Below, one piece after another: positions 25,285 to 35,869 of a DNA stretch of 64,000 bases. Position 1 is the first letter of the stretch, and each line of letters begins with the position of its first letter. Source of the stretch: Hyphomicrobiales bacterium (lineage in GTDB: Bacteria > Pseudomonadota > Alphaproteobacteria > Rhizobiales > Rhizobiaceae); contig UCMS01000008.1 of NCBI GenBank assembly GCA_900473805.1, positions 327,775 to 391,774 on the forward strand. The letters run 5' to 3'. The notes beneath the pieces are model-generated. The model did no database searches, was not told where the DNA came from, and worked only from the letters and a program-made list of their open reading frames with translations. Both the position numbers and the translations under genes were made by a program.

Positions 25285-25622
25285 GTGAAAACCATTCGAT
25301 GGACAGGATGTCACTCCTGCGATCACAACAGCCTAGTCGCGGCTCGCCCGGTAATCCACTCCGTTTGCGGCGCAGCCTGTCAAATCCGCCCTCTCTCCCC
25401 GCGTGGCAACGCGTCGGCAGAAACAGCCTTTCCCCGCAGAGCTTTTCATGTCAGGAGAGGCTCGGACGCGAGTGCCGTAAACTTTAGTACGGGCTCGGGC
25501 GGGCTGATTGACGTCTCTCCTGCTGCAGCGCGATTACGCTGCCGTCCTGTTCCTCACCACCCGCGCACACAGAAAGAGCCCCGCAAGCGAGGCTCTTCCG
25601 TCAGATGTTGCGAACGGATCGG
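25285..25622. other. Gap between two leftward genes
   Basis: The gap between the hydrolase start and the stop of the PRC-barrel gene holds no supported gene. Its only clear element is the terminator at 25574-25597. The promoter of the hydrolase should lie in 25290-25560 but no consensus boxes are evident. Confidence 0.5.
25574..25597 (-). terminator. Intrinsic terminator of the PRC-barrel gene
   Basis: Arms AAGAGCC (25574-25580) and GGCTCTT (25591-25597). Read leftwards the stem is followed by a short T-rich run (TTTCTGT), 26 bases after the stop of the PRC-barrel gene. Confidence 0.75.
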
Positions 25623-26015
25623 TCAGATCCAGTATGGCGGGACGCCGTAGTAGTCGTAGACCGAGCGACCGTTGTTGCGATACCAATCCTCGCTGTCGTC
25701 GCGATACTTCGGAGCGCCTTCGACCTGTTCCTTGGTCAGCGAGATGCGATAACCATCGAGCTGCTCGTCATAGGTCAGGGTTTCCCATGGCAGCGGGTAA
25801 TATTCATCCCCAATGCCCCAGAAACCGCCGAAGCTGAGCACGGCATAGGCAACTCGGCCGCCACGCTTTTCGAGCAGAACACGCTGGATGGAACCGATGC
25901 GGTCGCCGTCGGCGCCATAGACTGCCGTGCCTTCAACCTTATCACTGGCGATCAGGGTCGCCGTATCCTTGGCGTAAGGGTCCTTGCCCGAAACGGCATT
26001 GTTGACCTGGTCCAT
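25623..26015 (-). CDS. PRC-barrel domain protein
   Basis: This 130-residue protein has a PRC-barrel at residues about 20-95 (LIASDKVEGTAVYGADGDRIGSIQRVLLEKRGG.. VLSFGGFWGIGDEYYPLPW), a fold found in photosynthetic reaction centre H and RimM. Stand-alone PRC proteins are common in Rhizobiaceae and are often linked to stress or envelope adaptation. The C-terminal tail is rich in Asp, Tyr and Pro. It is transcribed alone between its own promoter region and a clear terminator. Confidence 0.88.
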   Translation of the reverse strand: MDQVNNAVSGKDPYAKDTATLIASDKVEGTAVYGADGDRIGSIQRVLLEKRGGRVAYAVLSFGGFWGIGDEYYPLPWETLTYDEQLDGYRISLTKEQVEGAPKYRDDSEDWYRNNGRSVYDYYGVPPYWI

Positions 26016-26330
26016 GATACATCCTCCTTGGATTGTTTCTCGTACCGGTCAACGAACAGCTGCTCGGATTGGTTCCTCTCGACCACACCAGCAGCTCTCT
26101 TCTACCTTACCCAAGTCCAGCCGGGTGTGGTTTCTCCTGCCAAAGCGCATGGCAGGTTCGTCGGCACACCCCCTCCCTTTCCAACGCTCGGGTTTCAACG
26201 TATTGACGTTTACGTCAAGGTTATATAATTTTTCGAGACTTGCACGACCTTTGCGCTAGCATGAGGTTCCAGGATAAGGGGAGGAGCCCGACCTGGGGTG
26301 CAGACGAAAAGAATGGTTCGGGAGGACAAT
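26016..26330. other. Divergent intergenic region PRC-barrel gene / fadD
   Basis: These 315 bases separate two divergent start codons. They contain a promoter-like pair and a symmetric operator candidate at 26203-26229 close to fadD. No gene is supported. Confidence 0.6.
26203..26229 (+). promoter_or_regulatory. Palindromic operator overlapping a probable fadD promoter
   Basis: TTGACGT (26203-26209) and ACGTCAA (26212-26218) form a symmetric site around TT. Its left half doubles as a -35 box (TTGACG), and a perfect -10 box TATAAT follows at 26224-26229 with 15 bases between. The symmetry resembles operators of MerR-type regulators of acyl-CoA catabolism such as LiuR, but the regulator is not in the window. 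Confidence 0.55.
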
Positions 26331-28037
26331 ATGACGGAAACTATGAGCCGCCTCAGCGGCCGCGCCGCCGAAAAGATCTGGGTCCAATCCTATCCCGCCT
26401 CGGTGCCGGCGGAAATCGCCCCGCACGCCCATCCCTCGCTGGGTGCCCTGTTTGAAGCCAGCTGCGCGAAATTCAGCGAACGTCAGGCCTTCACCAGTAT
26501 GGGCCGCTCCATGACCTTCCGGGAACTGGAAGACCAGTCGCGCAAGGTCGGCGCCTGGCTGCAGTCGAAGGGGCTTTCCAAGGGCGACCGCGTCGCCGTC
26601 ATGACGCCGAACATCCTGCAAAACCCTGTCACCGTCTATGGCATCCTGCGCGCCGGCCTGACCGTGGTGAACGTCAACCCGCTGTACACGCCGCGCGAAC
26701 TTGAGCACCAACTCAAGGATTCCGGCGCGAAGGCGATCGTCGTTCTGGAAAACTTCGCCCACACCGTCCAGCAGGTCGTCGACCGCACCGACGTCAAACA
26801 TGTCGTCGTCTGCACCATGGGCGACATGCTGGGCCTGAAAGGCCACATCGTCAATTTTGTCGTGCGGAAGGTGAAGAAGCTCGTCCCGGCCTGGACCATT
26901 CCCGGCCATACCAGCTTCAAGGCCATGCTGGCAGAGGGCGGCAAACTGGCGCTGAAGCCGGTCCCGGTCTCTCCCGGCGATATCGCCTTCCTGCAATATA
27001 CGGGCGGCACCACCGGCGTTTCCAAGGGCGCCGCCCTCACCCACGCCAATCTTCTCGCCAACAAGCAGCAGATCGCGCTGTGGCTGGAGGCGGCCTTTGC
27101 CGGTCAGTCCCGCCCCGACGTCCTCAATTTTGTCTGCGCGCTGCCGCTCTACCACATCTTCGCGCTCACCGTGAATTCGCTGATGGGCATCGCGCTCGGC
27201 GGCCATAATCTGCTGATTGCCAATCCGCGCGACATCCCTGCCTTCATCAAGGAATTGCAGAGCTTCAAGGCACATATCTTCCCGGGCCTCAACACGCTGT
27301 TCAATGCGATGATGAACAATCCGGAATTCAAGAAGATCGATTTCTCCTCCCTGATGCTCGTTCTCGGCGGGGGCATGGCGATCCAACGGCCGGTGGCCGA
27401 GCGCTGGCTTGCCATGACAGGACGTCCGATCACCGAAGGTTACGGCCTCTCCGAAACCTCCCCCGTTGCGACCGTCAATCGGCTCGATGCGCGTGAATTC
27501 TCGGGCATGATCGGTCTGCCGCTCCCCTCCACCGATATCGAAATCCGCGACGAGGACGGCAACACCCTGCCGATCGGCGAGGTCGGCGAAATCTGCATTC
27601 GCGGACCCCAGGTCATGGCCGGCTACTGGCAGCGCCCGGAAGAGACGGCGAAGGTGATGAGCGCCGATGGCTTTTTCCGCTCCGGCGACATGGGCCTTAT
27701 GGACGAGCGCGGCTATGTGAAAATCGTCGATCGCAAGAAGGACATGATCCTCGTCTCCGGCTTCAACGTCTATCCCAACGAGATCGAGGAAGTCGCGGTC
27801 ATGCATCCGGGCGTGCTGGAATGCGCGGCCGTCGGCGTGCCGGACGAGCATTCGGGCGAGGCCGTGAAACTCTTCGTGGTGAAGAAGGACCAGGCGCTGA
27901 CCATCGACGAGCTGAAAGCCCATTGCGCCGCCAACCTCACCAATTACAAGCGGCCGCGCTACATCGAGTTCCGCACCGAACTGCCAAAGACCAATGTCGG
28001 CAAGATCCTGCGGCGCGAGTTGCGCGACGGAAAATAA
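26331..28037 (+). CDS. fadD: Long-chain fatty-acid--CoA ligase
   Basis: This is a 568-residue AMP-forming acyl-CoA synthetase. The P-loop-like motif YTGGTTGVSKGA (about 223-234), the adenine motif GYGLSETSP (about 370-378), the SGDMG hinge region and the C-terminal PKTNVGKILRRELRD with the catalytic lysine are all present. The ATG at 26331 has a GGGAGG box; a longer frame upstream was discarded. It activates fatty acids for beta-oxidation or lipid synthesis. The operator-like palindrome upstream suggests regulation by a fatty-acid or acyl-CoA sensor. Confidence 0.95.
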   Translation: MTETMSRLSGRAAEKIWVQSYPASVPAEIAPHAHPSLGALFEASCAKFSERQAFTSMGRSMTFRELEDQSRKVGAWLQSKGLSKGDRVAVMTPNILQNPVTVYGILRAGLTVVNVNPLYTPRELEHQLKDSGAKAIVVLENFAHTVQQVVDRTDVKHVVVCTMGDMLGLKGHIVNFVVRKVKKLVPAWTIPGHTSFKAMLAEGGKLALKPVPVSPGDIAFLQYTGGTTGVSKGAALTHANLLANKQQIALWLEAAFAGQSRPDVLNFVCALPLYHIFALTVNSLMGIALGGHNLLIANPRDIPAFIKELQSFKAHIFPGLNTLFNAMMNNPEFKKIDFSSLMLVLGGGMAIQRPVAERWLAMTGRPITEGYGLSETSPVATVNRLDAREFSGMIGLPLPSTDIEIRDEDGNTLPIGEVGEICIRGPQVMAGYWQRPEETAKVMSADGFFRSGDMGLMDERGYVKIVDRKKDMILVSGFNVYPNEIEEVAVMHPGVLECAAVGVPDEHSGEAVKLFVVKKDQALTIDELKAHCAANLTNYKRPRYIEFRTELPKTNVGKILRRELRDGK

Positions 28038-28136
28038 ATCGATTGAAATTGGGGGAGCTGTCAGGCTCCCCCTGTCTTGATAGCGCCTTGCGCTGCGACT
28101 AATGTCCCCGGCAACCACGTTAACAGGGACATTCCG

Positions 28137-29765
<1,629 letters not shown>

Positions 29766-29800
29766 GTGCCGCGCAATGTCCTTAAACCAGGGGGACGGGC

Positions 29801-30199
29801 ATGCTTCATCACATCGAAATCTACGTTTCGAACCTGGACGCGTCGCATGCGTTCTGGACGTCCTTGCTTACGAAGATCGGCTATGTGGAAGCCGGTCGCT
29901 GGGAGGATGGTTTTTCGCTCGATCACGAGAGCGGGACCTATCTGACTTTCGTGCAAGTCGCGGCGAAGCATGCCCATCGGGGCTATCACCGGAGCGGTAT
30001 CGGGCTAAACCATCTCGCCTTCAGTGTGCCGGATAGAAAGACCGTCGATACCCTTCATGACTTCTGCCGCGCGAACGGCGTGACTGTCCTCTATGAGGAC
30101 CGCCATCCTTTTGCCAATGGCGGAGCAGAATATTATGCGCTGTTCGTCGAGGATCCGGACCGGATCAAGGTGGAGTTCGTGGCGGCGTCAACGGCCTGA
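29801..30199 (+). CDS. VOC (glyoxalase/dioxygenase superfamily) protein
   Basis: A 132-residue single VOC module. His3/His4 (MLHHIEIYVSNLD), the central GIGLNHLAFSVPD repeat start and Glu near the end (DRIKVEFV) are placed like the metal ligands of the family. A GGGGG box precedes the ATG. It lies 36 bases downstream of pgi. The family includes lactoylglutathione lyases, fosfomycin-type resistance proteins and dioxygenases; the substrate is not predictable. Confidence 0.85.
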   Translation: MLHHIEIYVSNLDASHAFWTSLLTKIGYVEAGRWEDGFSLDHESGTYLTFVQVAAKHAHRGYHRSGIGLNHLAFSVPDRKTVDTLHDFCRANGVTVLYEDRHPFANGGAEYYALFVEDPDRIKVEFVAASTA

Positions 30200-30319
30200 T
30201 CGTCCCACGCCATCCCCGGCAACTCGAATGTTGTCGACAAAGATACCCACACTTGTTCCAATTCCCTCTACGTGAAGGGCATCGCCGGGTTTCAACGAGA
30301 TCCGGAAGCCTCCGGCCGA

Positions 30320-30748
30320 TTACCCGCCCGCCAGCATTCGATCCAATGCAGCCTGCAAGGCATCGGCGGACGCATAGTCGAAATGTGCCTCATAAAACTC
30401 GATCCCCTGCCGCGCCTTGTCGGTAAAGTCGATGCGCGACGTATCGGTCGCCATGTCCACAGGCTCGCCGGTCGCGGCAGAAATCTTCATGGTCATGCCG
30501 AGGAAGGGCGAGCTTTCTTCGAAGGACATTTTGCCACTGCGGAGCTGCTCATTCATCCAGTCGAACAGGTCCTGCCGGGTCATGCAGGTGAAATCGAGGG
30601 GCTCGGCATCGGCGCTGTCGTCTGTGGGCGCCTGCGTATCCGCGGTTTTCGCCGATAGCATCGCCTCGAACTCCTGCGTCCCCGCACCCTTGTTCGCAAC
30701 GTTCCGTGTGCCCGAGAACAGGTAGCTGGCGGCTGTGTCGATTTTCAT
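30320..30748 (-). CDS. Hypothetical 142-aa protein
   Basis: The start at the ATG 30748 has an AGGGAG box seven bases upstream. The product begins MKIDTAASYLFSGTRNVANK and is acidic, without signal peptide or membrane segment. MTRQDLFDWMNEQLRSGKMS suggests a helical, possibly EF-hand- or flagellar-hook-accessory-like fold, but I do not recognise a family. A LacI-type palindrome lies about 105 bases upstream of the start. Confidence 0.7.
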   Translation of the reverse strand: MKIDTAASYLFSGTRNVANKGAGTQEFEAMLSAKTADTQAPTDDSADAEPLDFTCMTRQDLFDWMNEQLRSGKMSFEESSPFLGMTMKISAATGEPVDMATDTSRIDFTDKARQGIEFYEAHFDYASADALQAALDRMLAGG

Positions 30749-30852
30749 GATTGCACTCCCTTCTGCGCAGACAGTTGCAATCAAATCTTGTGTCAACCTT
30801 TAGCGACGGACGGAGGGTTGCGGCCAGATACGTCGCCGGCAATGGCGCACTA

Positions 30853-30866
30853 CGGAACCGGTTCCG
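30853..30866. promoter_or_regulatory. LacI-type palindromic operator candidate
   Basis: CGGAACCGGTTCCG is a perfect 14-base palindrome with the central CG typical of LacI-family operators. It lies between the stop of the sugar kinase gene (30894) and the start of the 142-aa gene (30748), in position to control the latter. Confidence 0.45.
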
Positions 30867-30893
30867 AAACGGGCCGACGTCCGGTCGCTTCTC

Positions 30894-31820
30894 TCAGAAC
30901 CCGATCTCCGCCGCCGTCGGCGGGTTCGCCCCTGCCCGCGACACGGTCACGGCCGCCGCCTTCGCGCCCACTGTCAGCGCCTCGCGCACAGCCTCTTCCG
31001 AGAGCGTCGCGACCTTGTCCTTGGTCAGCAATCCCTGACGCTTCAGCGATGCCAGAATACCCGCATCAAACGTGTCGCCGGCGCCGACGGTGTCGACAAC
31101 TTCGACCTTGTTGGAGGGCACCGAGACCTTGAAGTTGGCGGTATAAGCGGTTGCCCCTTCCGCGCCCTTGGTCAGCACCACGAGCTTGGCGCCGCGCGTC
31201 AGCCAATAGGCAGCGCGTTCGTCCTGGCTGCCCTTAAGATCGAACCAGTCGAGATCTTCATCGGAGAATTTCAGGATGTCGGACATATCGGCCATGCGGG
31301 CGATGCGGGCCTGGTGAGCCGCCTTGTCCTTGATGAAGCCGGGGCGGATGTTGGGGTCGAGCGATATCACGCGCGTCTTGTGCTCGCGGGTCATCAGCGC
31401 CTCGTAGGTCGAGCCGCAGGGCTCCGGGATCAGGCTGATCGCGCCGAAATGCAGGGCTTCGCAGCGGTCGTCGAGGGTCGGCAGATCGGCTTCCGTGATC
31501 ATCCGGCCAGCCGTGTTCTCATCGTAGAAGGCATAGGATGCCTGGCCGTTGGTCAGCTTGACCAGCGCGATCGTGCAAGGCCGCGAGAGCGTGGCGCAAT
31601 AGCTGTAATCGACGCCCGAGGATTTCAGCGTATCGCGCAGGATATCGCCCAGCATGTCATCGGAGAGGCCGGTGAAGAAGCCGGTGTCGATGCCAAGACG
31701 GCCCAGCGCAATTGCCGTGTTGAAGATCGCGCCGCCGGCATAGGGCGAGAAGGCCCGCTCGCCGAGCGTGGTTTCGCGTGGCAACATGTCGATCAGCGCT
31801 TCGCCGCAACATAGGATCAT
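30894..31820 (-). CDS. frk: PfkB family carbohydrate kinase (probable fructokinase)
   Basis: This 308-residue sugar kinase has the PfkB signatures: GGAIFNTAIALGRLG near 30-45 and the anion-hole/catalytic motif DTVGAGDTFDAG (about 249-260, catalytic Asp in GAGD). A GGGAGG box precedes the ATG. In rhizobia this orthologue phosphorylates fructose to fructose-6-P, which Pgi then uses, fitting the fructose importer in the same window. Confidence 0.88.
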   Translation of the reverse strand: MILCCGEALIDMLPRETTLGERAFSPYAGGAIFNTAIALGRLGIDTGFFTGLSDDMLGDILRDTLKSSGVDYSYCATLSRPCTIALVKLTNGQASYAFYDENTAGRMITEADLPTLDDRCEALHFGAISLIPEPCGSTYEALMTREHKTRVISLDPNIRPGFIKDKAAHQARIARMADMSDILKFSDEDLDWFDLKGSQDERAAYWLTRGAKLVVLTKGAEGATAYTANFKVSVPSNKVEVVDTVGAGDTFDAGILASLKRQGLLTKDKVATLSEEAVREALTVGAKAAAVTVSRAGANPPTAAEIGF

Positions 31821-31896
31821 CGAGACCTCCCAGACATCGTTTCAATCGATTTAAACCAAGCCGCTGCGAATTTCCAGTGCGACTTCGAGCAATTGC

Positions 31897-32589
31897 TCAT
31901 GCAAGCGACGAAATCCCACCATTGCGGCCCGACCAGGCAAGCGGCGCATCCAGGAAGGCCTCGACCTCCGACAGGGTCTTCTCGTCGAAGAGCTTCTGTT
32001 CGCGCGCGACGGCCAAAACATTCCGCCAGGTGGCAATGAAATGAAGCTTCACCTTGCCATCTTCGAAACGCTGCTCGGCCTCCGGGAAGATCCCATAGAA
32101 AAACAATGCGATGCCGTGGTCGACGACGCCGCCGGCCGCCCTCACCGCATCGATGAACTTGAACATGCTGCCGCCGGCGGTCGTCAGGTCTTCGATGACG
32201 AGAACACGCGCACCTTCGGGCATATGGCCTTCGATCTGGGCGTTACGGCCATGGCCTTTCGGCGCCTTGCGCACATAGATCATCGGAAGGCCGAGGCGAT
32301 CGGCGAGAAGCGCCGCAAACGGGATGCCCGCCGTCTCGCCGCCGGCAATGCAGTCGAACTGCTCGAAGCCCGCATTGCGCATCAGGGTCGCGGCTGCGAA
32401 GTCCATGACAGCGGAGCGCACGCGAGGATAGGACAGGAGCTTGCGGCAGTCGATGTAGACGGGGCTCTTCATGCCCGAAGAGAGCTTGTAAGGCTCGGCC
32501 GCGTTGAAGTGCACCGCCTTGATCTCCCAGAGCATCTTCGCCACGAGGTCTGCCATGACGGCGGGGTCGGTGAAGGGGGTCTGGATCAT
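31897..32589 (-). CDS. pyrE: Orotate phosphoribosyltransferase
   Basis: This 230-residue type I phosphoribosyltransferase carries out the fifth step of UMP synthesis: orotate + PRPP to OMP. The PRPP-binding motif [16 protein letters not shown] (about 138-153) and the [11 protein letters not shown] and [18 protein letters not shown] segments identify it. The ATG at 32589 follows an AGGAGA box; the longer frame was not used. pyrC lies about 1.06 kb away on the same strand. Confidence 0.95.
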   Translation of the reverse strand: MIQTPFTDPAVMADLVAKMLWEIKAVHFNAAEPYKLSSGMKSPVYIDCRKLLSYPRVRSAVMDFAAATLMRNAGFEQFDCIAGGETAGIPFAALLADRLGLPMIYVRKAPKGHGRNAQIEGHMPEGARVLVIEDLTTAGGSMFKFIDAVRAAGGVVDHGIALFFYGIFPEAEQRFEDGKVKLHFIATWRNVLAVAREQKLFDEKTLSEVEAFLDAPLAWSGRNGGISSLA

Positions 32590-32718
32590 CGGGTTCTCCT
32601 GTCTTTCCGGTTTTATCGGCAATAGCAGCAAGGCGAACGCCCCGCCAGATGGGTCCCGCATGGAACAATCCGCTTTGCCAAATCTTTAAGGGCTCACCAC
32701 CCACGAAGGAACCATTCC

Positions 32719-32874
32719 ATGGACAATATGCTCGTCATCCAGCCGGTCGTCGCGCTCATCGCCGGTATCCTGATCCTGATCATGCCGCGCCTGCTGAACT
32801 ACGTCGTCGCGATCTACCTAATCGTCATCGGCGTGCTCGGGCTGTGGCCGCAGCTGGCGACCATCGCGCCATAA
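32719..32874 (+). CDS. DUF3096 family membrane microprotein
   Basis: This is a 51-residue protein beginning MDNMLVIQPVVALIAGI and consisting almost entirely of two hydrophobic helices (about 8-22 and 28-46) with a short PRLLNYVV turn. It matches the widespread DUF3096 microprotein family. An AAGGA box stands eight bases before the ATG. Function unknown in the family; an inner-membrane role is evident from composition. Confidence 0.82.
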   Translation: MDNMLVIQPVVALIAGILILIMPRLLNYVVAIYLIVIGVLGLWPQLATIAP

Positions 32875-32940
32875 GGACGAACGCCGGGCGACGTCATTTG
32901 TGACGGCGGGCTGGATGGAAGATTACCGAGAATTCACTCG

Positions 32941-32984
32941 GATTCCGTCAATACATATGTTTATTTATATGTATTGACGGAATC
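32941..32984. promoter_or_regulatory. 44-bp perfect inverted repeat upstream of the ferritin-like gene
   Basis: Arms GATTCCGTCAATACATAT (32941-32958) and its exact complement (32967-32984) flank the 8-base loop GTTTATTT. The right arm contains TTGACG. The repeat ends 17 bases before the ATG of the ferritin-like gene, so it can act as operator in DNA or as a hairpin in the 5' untranslated RNA. Confidence 0.75.
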
Positions 32985-33001
32985 TTCCAAAGGACAACCC
33001 G

Positions 33002-33574
33002 ATGCGCTCTCCAATTCTCCTGATTGCCGGTCTGACAGCGGCTCTTTCAGGCTTTTCGCAACCGACCATTGCTGCAGAACTACTGCCGGCCACTCGAAAC
33101 GCCCTCTACGCGGCACTCGCTGACGAGTATCGCGCGGAGGCCTTTTATGATGCGGTGATCGGAAAGTTCGGTGAGGTACGCCCGTTCAGCAACATCATCG
33201 TCGCCGAACAACATCATGCGGAGCAACTCCGGCAGGTCATGATAAGCCATGGCTTGGAAGCGGGTAGCAACCGCGACATCGGTTCGGAGGCGATCGCGGC
33301 GACAGTGCCGGATACGCTGGCCGAAGCGTGCGCCATGGGCGTGCAGGCAGAAATTGCCAATCGGGATCTCTACGGCAAGGAACTGCTGCCTGCCGCCACT
33401 GATTATGACGATGTAACGGCGGTTTTCACCGCACTGCGCGACGCCTCGGAGAACAACCACCTTCCCGCCTTTCAGCGCTGTGGTGGCGAGGGCGCAGGAT
33501 CCGGCAAACTACACGGAAAAGGCCACGGCATGGGTCACGGTATGGACGGCGGCATGCAGCACGCGAAACCCTGA
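33002..33574 (+). CDS. DUF2202/ferritin-like secreted protein
   Basis: This is a 190-residue protein with a Sec signal peptide (about 1-24, ALSGFSQPTIAAE). The mature part is a four-helix ferritin-like DUF2202 domain with E..Y.AEAFYDAVIGKFG, NIIVAEQHHAEQLRQ and ASENNHLPAFQRC, giving the carboxylate/His set of a di-iron site. The tail is rich in Gly, His and Met (HGKGHGMGHGMDGGMQH), suggestive of copper or other metal binding. An AAAGGA box precedes the ATG. Periplasmic metal handling or oxidative defence is inferred. Confidence 0.83.
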   Translation: MRSPILLIAGLTAALSGFSQPTIAAELLPATRNALYAALADEYRAEAFYDAVIGKFGEVRPFSNIIVAEQHHAEQLRQVMISHGLEAGSNRDIGSEAIAATVPDTLAEACAMGVQAEIANRDLYGKELLPAATDYDDVTAVFTALRDASENNHLPAFQRCGGEGAGSGKLHGKGHGMGHGMDGGMQHAKP

Positions 33575-33613
33575 CGCACTTCAAGAGAACGCGTTACGAC
33601 ACCGCACCAAGCG

Positions 33614-33641
33614 AAGCCCCGCCGGGAAACAGGCGGGGCTT
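33614..33641. terminator. Strong hairpin terminator between the ferritin-like gene and pyrC
   Basis: AAGCCCCGCC (33614-33623) pairs with GGCGGGGCTT (33632-33641). The genes on both sides converge here, so it probably ends both transcripts. Confidence 0.8.
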
Positions 33642-33648
33642 GGCTGTA

Positions 33649-34686
33649 TTAGGCAACATCCCAGTGCAGCGCGAATTTCGGGTTGAACACCGTCACCGGT
33701 CCGGCGCCGGTGGAGATCTTGACGGGGAACTCGACCGGCTCCTCGCGCTTCACCAGGGTGATGGTCTCCTCGTTTGCCGGCAGTCCGTACCAGGCCGGAC
33801 CATTCAGCGAGGTAAAGGCCTCAAGTTTGTCGAGCGCATTCTCTTCTTCGAAGACATGAGCCAGGCAGCTCATCGTGTTGATCGAGGTATAGATGCCGGC
33901 ACAGCCGCAGGCGCATTCCTTCAGCGGATCGACATGCGGCGCGCTGTCGGTGCCGAGGAAGAACCTGCTATCGCCAGAGACAGCAGCCTTGCGCAGCGCC
34001 TGGCGATGGTTCTCGCGCTTGGCGACCGGCAGGCAGTAGTAATGCGGCTGGATGCCGCCGACGAGGATGTCGTTGCGGTTGATGATCAGATGATGGGTGG
34101 TGATCGAGCCAGCCAGATTGCGCTCCGCGGAGCGGATATACGCAATGCCGTCTTCGGTCGTCACATGCTCCATGGTCACCTTCAGCTCCGGCAGGCGCTT
34201 GCGCAGCGGATCGAGGACCGTGTCGATGAAGACCTTCTCGCGGTCGAAGATATCGACCTCCGGCGTCGTCACCTCGCCGTGCACGCAGAGGGGAAGGCCG
34301 ATCTTCGCCATGCGCTCCAGCACCGGCATGGCCTTTTCCATGTCGCGTACGCCGCCATGGGAATTGGTCGTGGCACCGGCCGGATAAAGCTTCACCGCCG
34401 TGATCAGACCTGAGCGCTTGCCCTCCTCCACGTCATCGGGATTGGTGTGTTCCGTGAGATAGAGCGTCATCAGCGGCTCGAAGCGGTCGCCCGCCGGCAC
34501 CGCTTTCAGGATTCGCTCACGATAGGCCTTTGCATCCGCCGTAGTGACGACCGGCGGCACAAGGTTCGGCATGATGATGGCGCGGGCGAAATGCCGGCTG
34601 GTGTCGCCGATCACGCCTTCCAGCATGGCGCCATCGCGCAGATGCAGGTGCCAGTCGTCGGGGCGGCGGATGGTGAGGGATGACAT
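33649..34686 (-). CDS. pyrC: Dihydroorotase (class II, PyrC type)
   Basis: This is a 345-residue zinc amidohydrolase of the third step of UMP synthesis. [13 protein letters not shown] at the N-terminus carries the metal-binding HxH, followed by [15 protein letters not shown] with the carbamylated lysine region, and GTDSAPH (about 245-251) with the catalytic Asp. Normal length for PyrC. A GGAGG box precedes the ATG. Confidence 0.96.
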   Translation of the reverse strand: MSSLTIRRPDDWHLHLRDGAMLEGVIGDTSRHFARAIIMPNLVPPVVTTADAKAYRERILKAVPAGDRFEPLMTLYLTEHTNPDDVEEGKRSGLITAVKLYPAGATTNSHGGVRDMEKAMPVLERMAKIGLPLCVHGEVTTPEVDIFDREKVFIDTVLDPLRKRLPELKVTMEHVTTEDGIAYIRSAERNLAGSITTHHLIINRNDILVGGIQPHYYCLPVAKRENHRQALRKAAVSGDSRFFLGTDSAPHVDPLKECACGCAGIYTSINTMSCLAHVFEEENALDKLEAFTSLNGPAWYGLPANEETITLVKREEPVEFPVKISTGAGPVTVFNPKFALHWDVA

Positions 34687-34752
34687 GGGGCGAACCTCCG
34701 GCTTGACGAGAACTCGCCGCCCTTAGCATGTCCAATCCGCCGGATCAAAGCA

Positions 34753-35853
34753 TCAGGCGACCCGTTCGCCGGGGAAGCGATCCGTCGAGTTCGCCATGGC
34801 GCGCTCCGCCTCTTCCGCCTGTTCACGCCGGTCCTGTTCCATGATCGCCTGGATGCGCGGCAGTGCCCGTTCGAACGCCGCAACGCAATCGGGATCGAAC
34901 TGGGTGCCGGCACGGCCGAGAATGTGTTCCACCGTCCGTGCGAAACTCCAGGCCGGCTTGTAGGGCCGCTCGGTGGTCAGCGCGTCGAAATTGTCGGCGA
35001 TGCAGACGATGCGGCCGGAGATCGGGATTGCCGTCCCGGCAAGACGGTTGGGATAGCCCTGCCCGTCCCAGCGCTCGTGGTGGCTGGCGGCGATCTCGGA
35101 GGCGAGCTGCAGCAGCGACGAATGCGAGCGTCCGAGAATGTCGCTGCCGATTTCGGCATGGGCCTGCATCTGGCGATATTCCGCTTCGGTCAGACGCCCC
35201 TGCTTCAAGAGCACGGTATCAGGCATCGCCACCTTGCCAATATCGTGCATCGGCGCGGCAAGACGGATGTCGTGGCAGAGCTGGGCCGAGAGACCCAGTT
35301 CGATGGCGATGGCCTCGGAATAACAGGCGACCCGCATGGTGTGGCGGGCGGTTTCCGGATCCTTGTAGCCGGCTGCCAGCGTCAGGCGATGAATGATCTC
35401 CTGCTCCCGTTCGCGCAACTCGCCGACCGCGCGCTCCACTTCGCGGCGGAGCCATTCGGCCTGGTCGGCGAGCTGGCGGCGGGCACGGGCGAGGCTGACG
35501 ATGTTCTGCACGCGGGCCTGGAATTCGACCGGGTTGACCGGTTTTGTCAGGAAGTCGATCGCGCCGGCATTCAGCGCCGCCATGCGGGTCGTCATGTCCT
35601 TGTCGGCGGTCACGAAGATCACCGGCACTTCGGCATATTTGTCGAAGCGCACGATCTCCGTGTAGAGCTCGACGCCATTATAGACCGGCATCTGGTAATC
35701 GATGATCGCAATGTCGAAATCGAGTTCCGGCAGGGCCGACAGCACGGCGTCGGGGCTGGCAAAGGGCAGCGCCTCGCAACTGTCGAGCTTGCCGACCAGC
35801 TTGGTCAGAAGCTTCAGGTTGGTGCTGTTGTCGTCAACCAACAAGATACGCAT
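34753..35853 (-). CDS. Response regulator with HD-GYP output domain (c-di-GMP phosphodiesterase)
   Basis: This is a 366-residue protein. REC domain at about 1-120 (ILLVDDNSTNLKLL, phospho-acceptor in IAIIDYQMPVYNG), coiled linker at 120-165, HD-GYP at about 165-340 with HDIGKVAMPD and HHERWDGQGYPNRLAG. All motif residues are present, so it should hydrolyse cyclic di-GMP as RpfG does. The ATG at 35853 lies 16 bases downstream of the hybrid kinase gene, which most likely phosphorylates it. Confidence 0.93.
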   Translation of the reverse strand: MRILLVDDNSTNLKLLTKLVGKLDSCEALPFASPDAVLSALPELDFDIAIIDYQMPVYNGVELYTEIVRFDKYAEVPVIFVTADKDMTTRMAALNAGAIDFLTKPVNPVEFQARVQNIVSLARARRQLADQAEWLRREVERAVGELREREQEIIHRLTLAAGYKDPETARHTMRVACYSEAIAIELGLSAQLCHDIRLAAPMHDIGKVAMPDTVLLKQGRLTEAEYRQMQAHAEIGSDILGRSHSSLLQLASEIAASHHERWDGQGYPNRLAGTAIPISGRIVCIADNFDALTTERPYKPAWSFARTVEHILGRAGTQFDPDCVAAFERALPRIQAIMEQDRREQAEEAERAMANSTDRFPGERVA

Positions 35854-35869
35854 GGTCACCTCCGTGCTT

